In this document: positions 17,204-26,132 of the stretch, piece after piece | Numbering within the stretch: the first letter of the stretch is position 1 | How the letters are laid out: each line of letters starts with the position of its first letter | DNA from: an uncultured Lachnospiraceae bacterium | Lineage (GTDB): Bacteria; Bacillota; Clostridia; Lachnospirales; Lachnospiraceae | Assembly: GCA_910586645.1 (NCBI GenBank) | Contig: CAJUIS010000012.1 | Location: forward strand, 11,184-75,183 | Reading direction: 5' to 3' | DNA length: 64,000 nt | Notes under the pieces: generated by a model | Seen by the model: only the letters and a program-made list of their open reading frames with translations | Databases searched by the model: none | What the model was told of the DNA's origin: nothing | Translations under genes and position numbers: made by a program

Positions 17204-18457
17204 TTGTTTCTTTCCATAATCAAATTTTTTCGCGGTTTTTTACTGGTTCGTTTAAGCGGCTATTCCCCGGAACGTTTTTTGAATCTGTGCAGCAACCATA
17301 ATATTTTAATCTGGAATCTTACGAATCAGGGAGCGTGCTATGAGTTCTGCATCAGCATTGCAGGGTACCGGAGATTAAAGCCTTTACTGAAAAAAACAAA
17401 GACAAGGGTTGTGATTTTAAAACGGATTGGATTCCCGTTTTTTTTATATCGTTACCGGAAACGGAAAGTGTTTTTTGCGGGGATTCTGGCTTGCCTTGGG
17501 CTTTTGTTTTATATGACGACGTTTGTATGGCTGATTGACATTAACGGAAATTCCCTGATTACGGACGACGCAATCCTGCGCTTCTTAGAGGAACAGGAAG
17601 CTGCTTTTGGCAGCAGAAAGAAAGATATTGACTGCACTGCGCTGGAAGAGGCGATCCGGACAAAGTATGATGAAGTGATCTGGGCGTCGGTGCGTTTAAG
17701 CGGCACGAAAATGACGATTGATATTCAGGAAAGCCTGATCAGCAAAAAAGAACTGGAGGAAGAGGCGGAAAAGCCTCAGGGGGCTTATGACATTGTGTCT
17801 GACAAAGACGCGACGATCGTTTCCATTGTAACAAGAAACGGGACGCCGGCTGTGAAAGCTGGAAGCGAGGTAAAGGCCGGGGAAATTCTGGTAGGAAGCC
17901 GTCTTGATATATACGGGGACAGCAATGAAATCGTGGACTGCGTTTATGTAATGGCAGATGCGGATATCTATGGAAAGACGCAGTATACATATCAGGATGC
18001 ATTTCCTATGGAATATAACCGGAAAGTGCGGACGGGCGAGGGAAAAAGCGTATACAGTTTGAGTCTGTTTTCCTATCAGGTGCGGTTTCCGGCCGGATTT
18101 AAGAAAAAAGAACCTTATTTGTCCTATACGGAAAGCAGGCAGCTTGCCATTGCAAAAGACTATTATATTCCTGTCACTTTAGAAAAAACCACATATTATG
18201 ACTGCGGTTATGAGAAAGTGAGCATGACAAAGAAGGAGGCAAAGGAAAAGGCGCAGAAAAATATTTTGCAGTTTTTAAAGAAATTAGAAGAAAAGGGTAT
18301 TCAAATTACAGATAAAAATGTTATGATAGAGTTTGTGGAGAACGAATGCAGGGTATCCGCCGCAATTGCTGCAGTTGAGAAAATCGGCAGATATGAGCCT
18401 GCAGAAATAAAAAAAATATCTCCGGATGAAAGGCTGACGGAAGATGGGTCTGACTGA
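17204..18457 (+). CDS. yqfD: Sporulation protein YqfD
   Basis: A 417-residue YqfD-family protein. The N-terminus carries a domain with 'GYSPERFLNLCSNHNI', a basic stretch, then one transmembrane segment around residues 88-108 and a large region likely outside the membrane. 'GNSLITDDAILRFLEEQ' and 'WASVRLSGTKMTIDIQES' are typical of the POTRA-like part. The start is TTG 17204 with GGAGGC upstream. The last 14 bases overlap phoH. In B. subtilis the family acts in the mother cell during spore formation, but the molecular role is unknown. Confidence 0.9.
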   Translation: MFLSIIKFFRGFLLVRLSGYSPERFLNLCSNHNILIWNLTNQGACYEFCISIAGYRRLKPLLKKTKTRVVILKRIGFPFFLYRYRKRKVFFAGILACLGLLFYMTTFVWLIDINGNSLITDDAILRFLEEQEAAFGSRKKDIDCTALEEAIRTKYDEVIWASVRLSGTKMTIDIQESLISKKELEEEAEKPQGAYDIVSDKDATIVSIVTRNGTPAVKAGSEVKAGEILVGSRLDIYGDSNEIVDCVYVMADADIYGKTQYTYQDAFPMEYNRKVRTGEGKSVYSLSLFSYQVRFPAGFKKKEPYLSYTESRQLAIAKDYYIPVTLEKTTYYDCGYEKVSMTKKEAKEKAQKNILQFLKKLEEKGIQITDKNVMIEFVENECRVSAAIAAVEKIGRYEPAEIKKISPDERLTEDGSD

Positions 18458-19439
18458 GTTTAATCTTAATATTCCGCCGGAGCATTTGGTGAATGTCTTC
18501 GGATTGTTTGATGTTTACATGAAGAAAATTGAAAAGGCATTCCATGTAACGGTCATTGTCCGCAACGGAACGGTAAAGATGCTTGGAAGCGGCGACGGAA
18601 TGAAAAATGCCGCCAATGTTTTCGGGCAGCTTCTGGAGCTTTCCGAGAAGGGCAATACAATTACAGAGCAGAATGTAAATTATGCGATTTCTCTTGCAAT
18701 GGAGGAAAAGCCGGTTTCCATTGCAAAAATTGATGAAGAATGCATCTGCCATACCGTTTTGGGGAAGCCTGTTTCGCCGAAAACCCTGGGCCAGAAAGAG
18801 TATGTGTCGGCGATTAAAAATAAGATGATTGTCTTTGGACATGGGCCTGCCGGAACGGGCAAGACGTATCTGGCCATTGCCATGGCGGTTACGGCGTTTA
18901 AAAATGAGGATGTAGGAAGGATTATCCTGACGCGTCCGGCCATTGAAGCGGGAGAGCGCCTTGGTTTTCTTCCGGGAGATCTGCAGAGTAAGATTGATCC
19001 TTATCTGCGTCCGCTGTACGATGCGCTGTATCAGATTATGGGAGCCGACAGTTTCCAGCGCAATACGGAAAAAGGATTGATTGAAGTGGCTCCGCTTGCC
19101 TATATGCGGGGGAGGACGCTTGACAATGCATTTATTATCCTTGACGAGGCGCAGAATACGACGCCGGCGCAGATGAAGATGTTTCTGACGCGCATTGGCT
19201 TTGGTTCCAAAGTAGTCATTACGGGAGACGCTACGCAGAAGGATTTGCCGGCCGGTGCAAAATCCGGCCTTGACGTTGCGCTTAAAGTTCTTGCAAAAGT
19301 AGAGGATATTGGAATGTGTGAGCTGACAAGCAGCGACGTGGTGCGGCATCCTCTGGTGCAGAAAATTGTAAAAGCCTATGAGGATTATGAAAGCAGGCAG
19401 GAGAGGCAGAAAAAAAGACAGGCGGTCAGAAAGCGATGA
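18444..19439 (+). CDS. phoH: PhoH-like ATPase
   Basis: A 331-residue cytoplasmic ATPase of the PhoH/YbeZ family, linked to RNA metabolism with YbeY. Walker A 'GPAGTGKTYLA' and Walker B 'FIILDEAQNTTPAQMKMF' are clear, together with 'LTRPAIEAGERLGFLPGD' and 'VITGDATQKDLP'. The N-terminal part is the usual KH-like extension. It overlaps yqfD by 14 bases and the following membrane gene by 4, and ybeY comes two genes on, the common Firmicute arrangement phoH-pgpH-ybeY. Confidence 0.95.
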   Translation: MGLTEFNLNIPPEHLVNVFGLFDVYMKKIEKAFHVTVIVRNGTVKMLGSGDGMKNAANVFGQLLELSEKGNTITEQNVNYAISLAMEEKPVSIAKIDEECICHTVLGKPVSPKTLGQKEYVSAIKNKMIVFGHGPAGTGKTYLAIAMAVTAFKNEDVGRIILTRPAIEAGERLGFLPGDLQSKIDPYLRPLYDALYQIMGADSFQRNTEKGLIEVAPLAYMRGRTLDNAFIILDEAQNTTPAQMKMFLTRIGFGSKVVITGDATQKDLPAGAKSGLDVALKVLAKVEDIGMCELTSSDVVRHPLVQKIVKAYEDYESRQERQKKRQAVRKR

Positions 19440-20650
19440 AACAGAAAATGCCATGGAAACGGCTCCGGAATTACCTTGGGATGGCGGCCATGACTGTTTT
19501 GCTGTCCGTTTTTTTTGTATACCGGAATGGATGGATGGCAGACAGGCTTCTTGCATACCTGCTGCTGGACGCAGTTTTTTTTGCCGTCGTCCTTTATATG
19601 CTTGAGAGCGGCAGAGTCCGTCTTGAAATTGAGAACAGCGAATCCGTCCAGTATGGAAGAATCGCAGGATATTATGCGGCATTCTGCCTTGTGACGGCAG
19701 GACTGTGCTTTTTTCCTGCCTTTACCTGTCCGGCAGCGGCATTTGCGTTATTTTTGGGAGTGGCGGCCAATTTGGAAACAGCCGTTACCTTAAGCGTTTT
19801 TTTATGCATACTCTTATGCGCTGCAAGAGGCGGGAGTTTCTATGAGCTTGCGGCGTGCTGTGTGCTGGCTGCAGTCGGCGCGCAGATGGCAAAGACGATG
19901 CATGAGAAAAAGAACCGCCTGTGGTGCGGCATAATTCTATTGTCTGTTTCCATGTCCGTTCCCGCGCTGTTTTACTATCTGGAGCATGGAAAGGCCGGGA
20001 TGCGGCTTCTTGTCTGGAATGCGGAATTTGGCATACTGACGGTTATTTTATATGGTATGCTGGCAAACAGGCTTTATGACAGAACGGATTACGGAATGCA
20101 GTATGCTTATGAAGCGATTGTAAAAGAGAACTATCCGCTTGTTTCTGCGATCCGCAGTTATTCAAGGGATGAATATTTGCATGCCTTAAGAGTTTCTTCC
20201 GTTGCAGGGAGATGCGCGAAGGAAATTCATGCAGATCCGTTTGTATCCGCGGCTGCCGGGTTTTATTACCGCCTTGGAATCCTGGAAGGAGAGCCTGTGA
20301 TAGAAAACGCCGTGCGTCTGGCGGAGGAAAGCTGTTTTCCGGAGGCGGTCATAAAGATTTTATCCGAATATAACGGGGAAGAAAGGTTGCCGTCTTCAAA
20401 AGAGTCTGCTATAGTACATATGGTAGATATCTGTGTGAAGAAGATTGAAACGTTAAATTCGCAGAAAATGACTTCTTCCTTTAGTCAGGAAATGGTGATT
20501 TATCAGACTTTAAACGAAGCTTCCGCAACCGGGATTTATGATGAATCCGGCGTCAGCATGAATCAGTTTTTAAAAATACGGGAGCTTTTGGTGCATGAGG
20601 AGATTGGATATGACGGTAATGATGGAAGAGGAAGTGACGCCGCCGTTTGA
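19436..20650 (+). CDS. PgpH/YqfF-like membrane protein with degenerate HD domain
   Basis: A 404-residue protein in the slot where Firmicutes carry pgpH (yqfF), the membrane c-di-AMP phosphodiesterase, between phoH and ybeY. About seven hydrophobic segments span residues 12 to 215, and a cytoplasmic part follows that aligns by pattern with the HD domain: 'DEYLHALRVSSVAGRCAKEIH' matches the first helix with its His (His249). The catalytic HD pair, expected in a 'YYHD' sequence, reads 'YYRL' (residues 277-280). The N-terminal extracellular 7TMR-HDED region is missing; normal members have about 700 residues. It overlaps phoH by 4 and ybeY by 41 bases. Phosphodiesterase activity is therefore unlikely; a scaffold or sensor role is possible. 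Confidence 0.75.
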   Translation: MKQKMPWKRLRNYLGMAAMTVLLSVFFVYRNGWMADRLLAYLLLDAVFFAVVLYMLESGRVRLEIENSESVQYGRIAGYYAAFCLVTAGLCFFPAFTCPAAAFALFLGVAANLETAVTLSVFLCILLCAARGGSFYELAACCVLAAVGAQMAKTMHEKKNRLWCGIILLSVSMSVPALFYYLEHGKAGMRLLVWNAEFGILTVILYGMLANRLYDRTDYGMQYAYEAIVKENYPLVSAIRSYSRDEYLHALRVSSVAGRCAKEIHADPFVSAAAGFYYRLGILEGEPVIENAVRLAEESCFPEAVIKILSEYNGEERLPSSKESAIVHMVDICVKKIETLNSQKMTSSFSQEMVIYQTLNEASATGIYDESGVSMNQFLKIRELLVHEEIGYDGNDGRGSDAAV

Positions 20651-21113
20651 CTTTGACTGGAAAACGCTTGCAGAAAAGGTGATTTTATTTTCACTGGATT
20701 ATGAAAGGTTTCCCTATGAAGCGGAGGTAAACCTTATTTTAACAGACAATGATTCCATACGGGAAATCAATCGTCTGCACCGGGATATGGACAGGCCAAC
20801 GGACGTGCTTTCTTTTCCGATGCTGAATTTTGCGTCGGCGGGAGATTTTACGGGAATTGAGGAAGGGCTTGAAGATAATTTTAATCCGGATACCGGAGAA
20901 GTGGTTCTTGGGGATATTGTGATTTCCGTTCCCAAAGTCCTGGAACAGGCAGAGGCTTACGGGCATACGGAGGAACGGGAATTTGCATTTTTAATTGTAC
21001 ATAGTGTGCTGCATCTTTTGGGGTATGATCATGTAACTCCGGAGGATGCCGCATTTATGGAAAATAAACAAAAAGATATTTTAAAAAGAATGAACATCTT
21101 AAGAGGAGGGTGA
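20610..21113 (+). CDS. ybeY: Endoribonuclease YbeY
   Basis: A 167-residue zinc-dependent endoribonuclease for rRNA maturation and ribosome quality control. The metal motif 'HSVLHLLGYDH' (HxxxHxxGxxH) is complete, and 'RPTDVLSFPM' and 'LGDIVIS' are conserved. I chose ATG 20610 because GAGGAG lies 8 bases upstream; the longer reading from 20595 lacks a site. The gene overlaps the degenerate PgpH gene by 41 bases and abuts the following lipoprotein gene. In many relatives a dgkA, cdd and era gene follows; here a DUF3048 lipoprotein follows instead. Confidence 0.95.
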   Translation: MTVMMEEEVTPPFDFDWKTLAEKVILFSLDYERFPYEAEVNLILTDNDSIREINRLHRDMDRPTDVLSFPMLNFASAGDFTGIEEGLEDNFNPDTGEVVLGDIVISVPKVLEQAEAYGHTEEREFAFLIVHSVLHLLGYDHVTPEDAAFMENKQKDILKRMNILRGG

Positions 21114-22238
21114 ATGATGAAACACATGAAAAAAGCAGTTCTTCTTGCATCCGTCTGCTGTCTTGCGCTGGGAGGGTGCGGAAAGCAGGAAGAAGAGGCT
21201 CCGGAAACGACAGAAAGCGTTCAGGTTGTTGAGACAGAGACACAGACGAAAGAGGCTGTTGTGCCGGAAACGGAGGAACCTGTCGTTACTTCTTCCAACA
21301 GAAACCCATTGACAGGAGAGGCGATGGACGAGGCTCTTGTATCACAGAGACCTGTTTCCTGTATGGTTGGAAATACGACAGACGCAATGCCGCAGTATGG
21401 CATTTCCGATGCGGACGTGATTGTGGAGGCTCCGGCGGAAGGCGGACTGACAAGGCTTATGACAATTTATCAGGATTATAAAGATCTTCCGTCTATTATG
21501 TCCGTAAGAAGCTGCCGTCATTATTATGCATATCTGTCCAATGAATTTGAAGCGATTTACGTGCATTACGGGCAGGCTATTTATGCAACGGAGATGTTAA
21601 AGCGGTTTGATGATTTAAACGGTCTGGACGGAGATCTTGAAAATGTAACGTTCTTCCGTGACAAATCCAGAAAATCGCCGCATAATGCGTATATTAACGG
21701 AGAAAGCATTATTGCGGGAATTGAAAAAAGAGAGTACCGCACACAGCATGCGGATACGTACAACAATACGTTTCTGTTTGCAGATGCGTCAGGGGATTTG
21801 GAAGGCGGTGAAGACGCCGCTGTCGCTGCGCCGGGCTATACGGTGAATAAGCCATGGTTTGTCTATAACGCGGATACCGGTTTATATGAGAGATATCAGT
21901 ATAAGGCGGCGCATAAGGACGGGGGATCCGGAGAGCAGCTTGCATTTAAAAACGTTATTTTCCGCGTCTGTGATTATAAAGTGGAGCCGGACGGAAAATA
22001 TCTGGATGTAAAGACGGCTTCTTACGGCGGCCCCGGAAAATATATTTCAAACGGAAAAGCAATCGACATCGCATGGGTGAAGGAAGTGGAAGACGGCGTC
22101 TGCAGGTATTATGATGCAAACGGCAAGGAACTGGAATTAAATCCGGGGAAAACATGCATCTGCATTATTTTAAACGACGCTGAAGATAAAATTGGCATTT
22201 ACGGAAGCGAAGAGGAGTTTGAGGCTTCCAGGAAATAA
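21114..22238 (+). CDS. DUF3048 (YerB-like) lipoprotein
   Basis: A 374-residue surface lipoprotein. The signal peptide ends in lipobox 'LALGGC', with Cys22 predicted to be lipidated, followed by a Glu/Thr-rich linker and then the DUF3048 domains ('NPLTGEAMDEALVSQRP', 'EGGLTRLMTIYQDY', 'SVRSCRHYYAYLSNEF', and a C-terminal part with 'IDIAWVKE'). B. subtilis YerB belongs to this family; its function is unknown. It starts directly after the ybeY stop with GAGGAGGG upstream and is the last gene of the operon from pdp, followed by a strong inverted repeat. Confidence 0.88.
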   Translation: MMKHMKKAVLLASVCCLALGGCGKQEEEAPETTESVQVVETETQTKEAVVPETEEPVVTSSNRNPLTGEAMDEALVSQRPVSCMVGNTTDAMPQYGISDADVIVEAPAEGGLTRLMTIYQDYKDLPSIMSVRSCRHYYAYLSNEFEAIYVHYGQAIYATEMLKRFDDLNGLDGDLENVTFFRDKSRKSPHNAYINGESIIAGIEKREYRTQHADTYNNTFLFADASGDLEGGEDAAVAAPGYTVNKPWFVYNADTGLYERYQYKAAHKDGGSGEQLAFKNVIFRVCDYKVEPDGKYLDVKTASYGGPGKYISNGKAIDIAWVKEVEDGVCRYYDANGKELELNPGKTCICIILNDAEDKIGIYGSEEEFEASRK

Positions 22239-22257
22239 CGAAGAATATGTCAGAAAA

Positions 22258-22300
22258 ACAATGCAGATAATGAGGCGGAAGCCGGCATTATCTGCATTGT
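22258..22300. repeat. Perfect 15-bp inverted repeat between the DUF3048 gene and the rex promoter
   Basis: ACAATGCAGATAATG (22258-22272) is exactly complementary to CATTATCTGCATTGT (22286-22300) around a 13-base loop. There is no following T run, so it is not a classical terminator, although it probably ends or protects the upstream transcript. It stops 6 bases before the -35 element of rex, so it could also be a regulatory site. Confidence 0.75.
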
Positions 22301-22306
22301 CTTCGT

Positions 22307-22335
22307 TTGACAGAAACGTATAAATTCATTATAAT
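22307..22335 (+). promoter_or_regulatory. Consensus sigma-A promoter of rex
   Basis: TTGACA, 17-base spacer, TATAAT: all twelve hexamer bases agree with consensus. A transcript from about 22342 would have a leader of about 25 bases before the GTG start at 22367. Confidence 0.9.
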
Positions 22336-22366
22336 GTTTTCCAGATATCATCAGGGAGGAAGCGAC

Positions 22367-23005
22367 GTGGAGAAAGAAATTTCGCAGGCCGTGATACGAA
22401 GGATGCCAAGATATTACAGGTATTTGGGAGAGCTGATTGAAGCGGGAGCCGAGCGCATTTCTTCGGGAGATTTAAGTTCCCGCATGAATGTGACGGCTTC
22501 CCAGATTCGTCAGGATTTGAATAATTTCGGAGGTTTTGGACAGCAGGGATATGGCTATAATGTGAAATATCTGTATGAAGAAATTGGCAAAATATTAGGA
22601 CTTGGCCGAAAGCATAATATTATTATCGTCGGAGCCGGAAATCTTGGGCAGGCGCTGGCAAATTATCTCGAATTTGAAAAGTTCGGATTTGAAATTACGG
22701 CGCTGTTCGACATAAACGAAAAACTGAAGAATCAATGCATCCGGGGCATTGAGATTCATATGCTGGATGAACTGGATGATTTTGTGAAACGGGAAAAGGT
22801 TGACATAGCGGCTCTTACCATGCCAAAAGCCAATGCGGACGTTATGGCAAACCGTCTGGTGGAGCTTGGAATTCCTGCGATTTGGAATTTTGCCCATGTG
22901 GATTTAAAACTGGAGAATCAGGATGTGGTTGTGGAAAGCGTACATCTTTCCGACAGCCTGATGCAGTTATCCTATAATCTGGAACAGAATGCGGCGGATC
23001 GGTAA
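22367..23005 (+). CDS. rex: Redox-sensing transcriptional repressor Rex
   Basis: A 212-residue NADH/NAD-sensing repressor that controls fermentation and energy genes in Gram-positive anaerobes. The N-terminal winged helix has 'RRMPRYYRYLGEL' and 'MNVTASQIRQDLNNFG'; the Rossmann domain has 'IVGAGNLGQALANY'. The start is GTG 22367 with GGAGG upstream, and the longer in-frame TTG at 22307 lies in the promoter itself. It is the first gene of a run with nnr, alr and mazF. I see no obvious Rex palindrome (TTGTTAA with TTAACAA) in the short upstream gap. Confidence 0.95.
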   Translation: MEKEISQAVIRRMPRYYRYLGELIEAGAERISSGDLSSRMNVTASQIRQDLNNFGGFGQQGYGYNVKYLYEEIGKILGLGRKHNIIIVGAGNLGQALANYLEFEKFGFEITALFDINEKLKNQCIRGIEIHMLDELDDFVKREKVDIAALTMPKANADVMANRLVELGIPAIWNFAHVDLKLENQDVVVESVHLSDSLMQLSYNLEQNAADR

Positions 23006-23030
23006 TGCATTTACAGCAGAAGGAGACGTT

Positions 23031-24527
23031 ATGCGCTATTTGGTAAACAGCAGGGAAATGAAGCGGTATGATAACAATACAATGGAATACTTCGGCGTGC
23101 CCTCAGCGGCGCTGATGGAGCGGGCGGCGCTCGCCGTTGCAGAAGAGATTAAGAAGAGGTTTCCTGCAGACTGCGGAAAGATTCTCGTTTTATGCGGTAT
23201 GGGAAACAATGGCGGCGATGGCTTTGCCGCTGCAAGGATGCTGCATCTTGCCGGATACAATGTGGAAATTTTATTTCCAATGCAGGAAAAGAAAATGACA
23301 GAAGAGGCAAAAAGACAGTACGAAACGGCAAAGAAATATCAGACGCCTGAGGTTTTGGAATTCTCTTCGGAATATTCCGTTATCGTGGACGCATTGTTTG
23401 GCATTGGGCTTTCCAGGGCGGTTGAAGGGGAATCCGCCAGACTGATTGAAGAGATAAATAAAACAGAAGCGTTTAAGATTGCCGTGGATATTGCTTCCGG
23501 CATATCAGCCGATACGGGGCAGATACTTGGAACGGCATTTCGCGCAGATTTGACGGTGACGTTTGGATTTGCCAAAACCGGGCAGCTTTTATATCCGGGA
23601 GCGGAATATACGGGCGAGCTTGTCGTTGCAGATATTGGAATTGATAAAAACAGCTTTCTTGAAGAAAAGCCGTCAGGGAGATATTTAAAAAAAGACTGTG
23701 TCAAAAATCTTCTGCCAGTCAGGAAAAGCTATTCCAATAAAGGAACTTACGGGAAAGCGCTTGTGATCGCAGGCTCCGCCCGGATGGCAGGAGCCGCCTG
23801 GTTTGCAGCGAAAGCGGCTTATTATGCCGGATGCGGGCTGGTGAGGATTTATACGGTGAAAGACAATCGGAACATACTGCTGACGAAGCTGCCGGAGGCG
23901 GTACTGACCACTTATGAAGAAGGAGAGACGGATTTTTCATCGCTTGACGAGTGCCTGAACTGGGCGGACGCTGTTTTGGCGGGACCCGGACTTTCCGAAG
24001 GGGCCGCCGCGCATACGCTTGTTTCAAAAACGCTTCTTTGCGCCGATAAAAAAACGGTGTTTGACGCGGATGCGTTAAATATTCTGGCAAAGGACATGTC
24101 CGTTCTGAAGCGCACGAAAGGCGAGCGTGTTTTTACGCCGCATTTGGGGGAGATGAGCCGGATGTCAGGAAAGAGCATAAAAGAAATTCAATCGGATATA
24201 CTGTCGGCCGCAGGGAAGTTTGCAGAAGAATACAGGGCGGTCTGCGTGTTAAAAGACGCAAGGACAGTCACATATCTGCCGGACGGGAAATTCTTTTTAA
24301 ATCTTACGGGAAATCATGGGATGGCGACCGGAGGAAGCGGCGATGTCCTCGCCGGGTTTCTTACAGGTTTTCTTGCGCAGGGGCTTACGCCCGGGCAGGC
24401 GGCTCCGCTTGCCGTTTTCCTGCATGGCCTGGCAGGAGATCTTGCGGCAAAGGAAAAAGGGGCGTACGGGATGCTGGCCTCCGATGTGCTGGAAATGCTC
24501 CCAAAGGCAATGGAAATGGGGGCTTGA
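23031..24527 (+). CDS. nnr: Bifunctional NAD(P)H-hydrate epimerase/dehydratase
   Basis: A 498-residue repair enzyme that epimerises damaged, hydrated NAD(P)H and dehydrates it back. The N-terminal YjeF_N part has 'LCGMGNNGGDGFAAARML' and the C-terminal carbohydrate-kinase-like part has 'VLAGPGL', 'FTPHLGEMSRM' and the ADP-binding 'NHGMATGGSGDVLAG'. The start is ATG 23031 with AAGGAG upstream; the longer reading begins inside rex. It follows rex and precedes alr, a frequent order in Firmicutes. Confidence 0.95.
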   Translation: MRYLVNSREMKRYDNNTMEYFGVPSAALMERAALAVAEEIKKRFPADCGKILVLCGMGNNGGDGFAAARMLHLAGYNVEILFPMQEKKMTEEAKRQYETAKKYQTPEVLEFSSEYSVIVDALFGIGLSRAVEGESARLIEEINKTEAFKIAVDIASGISADTGQILGTAFRADLTVTFGFAKTGQLLYPGAEYTGELVVADIGIDKNSFLEEKPSGRYLKKDCVKNLLPVRKSYSNKGTYGKALVIAGSARMAGAAWFAAKAAYYAGCGLVRIYTVKDNRNILLTKLPEAVLTTYEEGETDFSSLDECLNWADAVLAGPGLSEGAAAHTLVSKTLLCADKKTVFDADALNILAKDMSVLKRTKGERVFTPHLGEMSRMSGKSIKEIQSDILSAAGKFAEEYRAVCVLKDARTVTYLPDGKFFLNLTGNHGMATGGSGDVLAGFLTGFLAQGLTPGQAAPLAVFLHGLAGDLAAKEKGAYGMLASDVLEMLPKAMEMGA

Positions 24528-24535
24528 CTGGGAAG

Positions 24536-25687
24536 ATGAAGAAAGAGCAGAGAATTTATGCAAAAATTGATTTGGATGCCGTGGCATTTAATCTGAAATC
24601 CATAGAGGGAAAGATTGCGCCGCATACGAAAATAATTGCCGTTGTGAAAGCGGACGCCTATGGTCATGGAGCGGCAGAAATCGCAAAAGAAATAGAGCCT
24701 TCGGCAAAAGTTTTTGGTTTTGCGGCGGCGACGGCGGAAGAGGCGCTTTTTTTGCGGCGGAAAGGAATCAGGAAGCCAATTTTAATATTGGGGTATACGT
24801 TTTGTGAAGATTACAAAGAACTGCTGCAAAACGGGATACGTCCTTGTGTCTGGACTTATGAGATGGCGGAGAACCTGGAGGATGCGGCAAAAAAAACGCA
24901 AACAAAAGCAAACATTCATATTAAAATCGATACGGGCATGAGCAGAATTGGCTATCAGGTGACAGAGGAAGCGGCAGATGAAATTGCAGAAATTGCAAAG
25001 CTGCCTGACATTGAACTGGAAGGGATTTTTACCCATTTTGCCAGAGCGGACGAAGAAGACAAGACTTCTGCAAAGGGGCAGATGCGCCTCTTTGAACAAA
25101 TGCTGCGTATGCTTGAAGCAAGGAATGTTAAAATCCCATACCGGCACTGCTCCAACAGCGCCGGAATTGCGGAACTGCCGGAAGCGAATCTGGATCTGGT
25201 GCGCGCCGGGATTATTTTGTACGGCCTCTGGCCTTCCGGGGAAATAAAAAAAGATTCCATTTCGCTTCGGCCCGTAATGGAACTAAAGAGCAGGATTGTA
25301 CATATCAAGCGTCTGGAAGCAAACAGGAGCATAAGCTACGGCGGCACATACTGCCTGAAAGAACCGAGGATGGTCGCAACGATTCCGGTAGGATATGCAG
25401 ACGGGTATCCAAGAAGCCTTTCAAACCGCGGATATGTGCTGATTCATGGAAAAAAAGCTCCTGTTCTGGGGCGGATCTGTATGGATCAGTTTATGGTGGA
25501 TGTGACGGATATTCCAGAAGCAAAGGTTTTGGATACGGTGACGCTTCTTGGAGAAGACAAAGGGGCTTTTCTTGGGATGGAAGAGCTGGGAGAGCTTTCC
25601 GGGCGTTTTAATTACGAATTTGCCTGCTGTATCAGCAAACGGACGCCGAGGGTTTTTTACAGGAAACAGAAACCTGTAGAAGAATAA
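24536..25687 (+). CDS. alr: Alanine racemase
   Basis: A PLP enzyme that supplies D-alanine for peptidoglycan. The 383 residues have the PLP lysine Lys38 in 'VVKADAYGHG', 'DTGMSRIGY', 'RAGIILYGLWPS', and the second catalytic tyrosine in 'RSISYGGTY'; 'GRICMDQFMVDVTD' is a further signature. I chose ATG 24536, which gives the usual short N-terminus (MKKEQRIYAKIDLDA); an in-frame TTG at 24524 is an alternative. It starts 8 bases after nnr and comes 65 bases before a MazF toxin gene, as in B. subtilis, except that the antitoxin gene is missing between them. Confidence 0.95.
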   Translation: MKKEQRIYAKIDLDAVAFNLKSIEGKIAPHTKIIAVVKADAYGHGAAEIAKEIEPSAKVFGFAAATAEEALFLRRKGIRKPILILGYTFCEDYKELLQNGIRPCVWTYEMAENLEDAAKKTQTKANIHIKIDTGMSRIGYQVTEEAADEIAEIAKLPDIELEGIFTHFARADEEDKTSAKGQMRLFEQMLRMLEARNVKIPYRHCSNSAGIAELPEANLDLVRAGIILYGLWPSGEIKKDSISLRPVMELKSRIVHIKRLEANRSISYGGTYCLKEPRMVATIPVGYADGYPRSLSNRGYVLIHGKKAPVLGRICMDQFMVDVTDIPEAKVLDTVTLLGEDKGAFLGMEELGELSGRFNYEFACCISKRTPRVFYRKQKPVEE

Positions 25688-25752
25688 ATGAATAGAAAGC
25701 CAAAAACCGGAAATACTTTTTTTATCAGGAAAAAGAGATGGAGTGATGGTTT

Positions 25753-26100
25753 ATGGCGATTCAAAGAGGAGATATTTATTATGCGGATCTTCGTCCGGTC
25801 ATTGGTTCGGAACAGGGCGGCGTCCGTCCGGTTTTAATTATTCAAAACGATGTGGGAAACAGGCATTCCCCGACAGTCATCTGTGCGGCGATTACTTCGC
25901 AGATGCATAAAGCGAAGCTGCCAACGCACGTTGAACTTGACAGTGAAAAGTATGATATGGTGAAAGATTCCGTTATACTGCTGGAACAGCTTCGTACAAT
26001 TGATAAAAAAAGATTAAAAGACAAAGTGTGCCACTTGGACAGCAATATGTTATTTAAAGTAGATAAAGCGCTGGAAGTAAGTCTGGAGTTGCTTACATAA
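25753..26100 (+). CDS. ndoA: MazF/EndoA-type mRNA interferase, no adjacent antitoxin
   Basis: A 115-residue ribonuclease toxin of the EndoA/PemK family, which cuts mRNA at short sequences (UACAU in B. subtilis). 'QRGDIYYADLRPVIGSEQGG', 'RPVLIIQND', 'ICAAITSQ' and 'SVILLEQLRTIDKKRL' match the family closely. In Bacillus the antitoxin gene ndoAI lies between alr and ndoA; here only 65 bases separate alr and the toxin and they contain no antitoxin reading frame, nor does the 3' side. The toxin start has an imperfect ribosome site. The antitoxin may be encoded elsewhere. Confidence 0.93.
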   Translation: MAIQRGDIYYADLRPVIGSEQGGVRPVLIIQNDVGNRHSPTVICAAITSQMHKAKLPTHVELDSEKYDMVKDSVILLEQLRTIDKKRLKDKVCHLDSNMLFKVDKALEVSLELLT

Positions 26101-26132
26101 GTGTGAAGAGAGAAATTGAAGGAGAAATCATT

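Noticed and set aside
18321..19682. 453-residue reading frame on the - strand
   Set aside because: It is antisense to phoH and its neighbours, which have clear motifs; long shadows are common in codon-biased genes.
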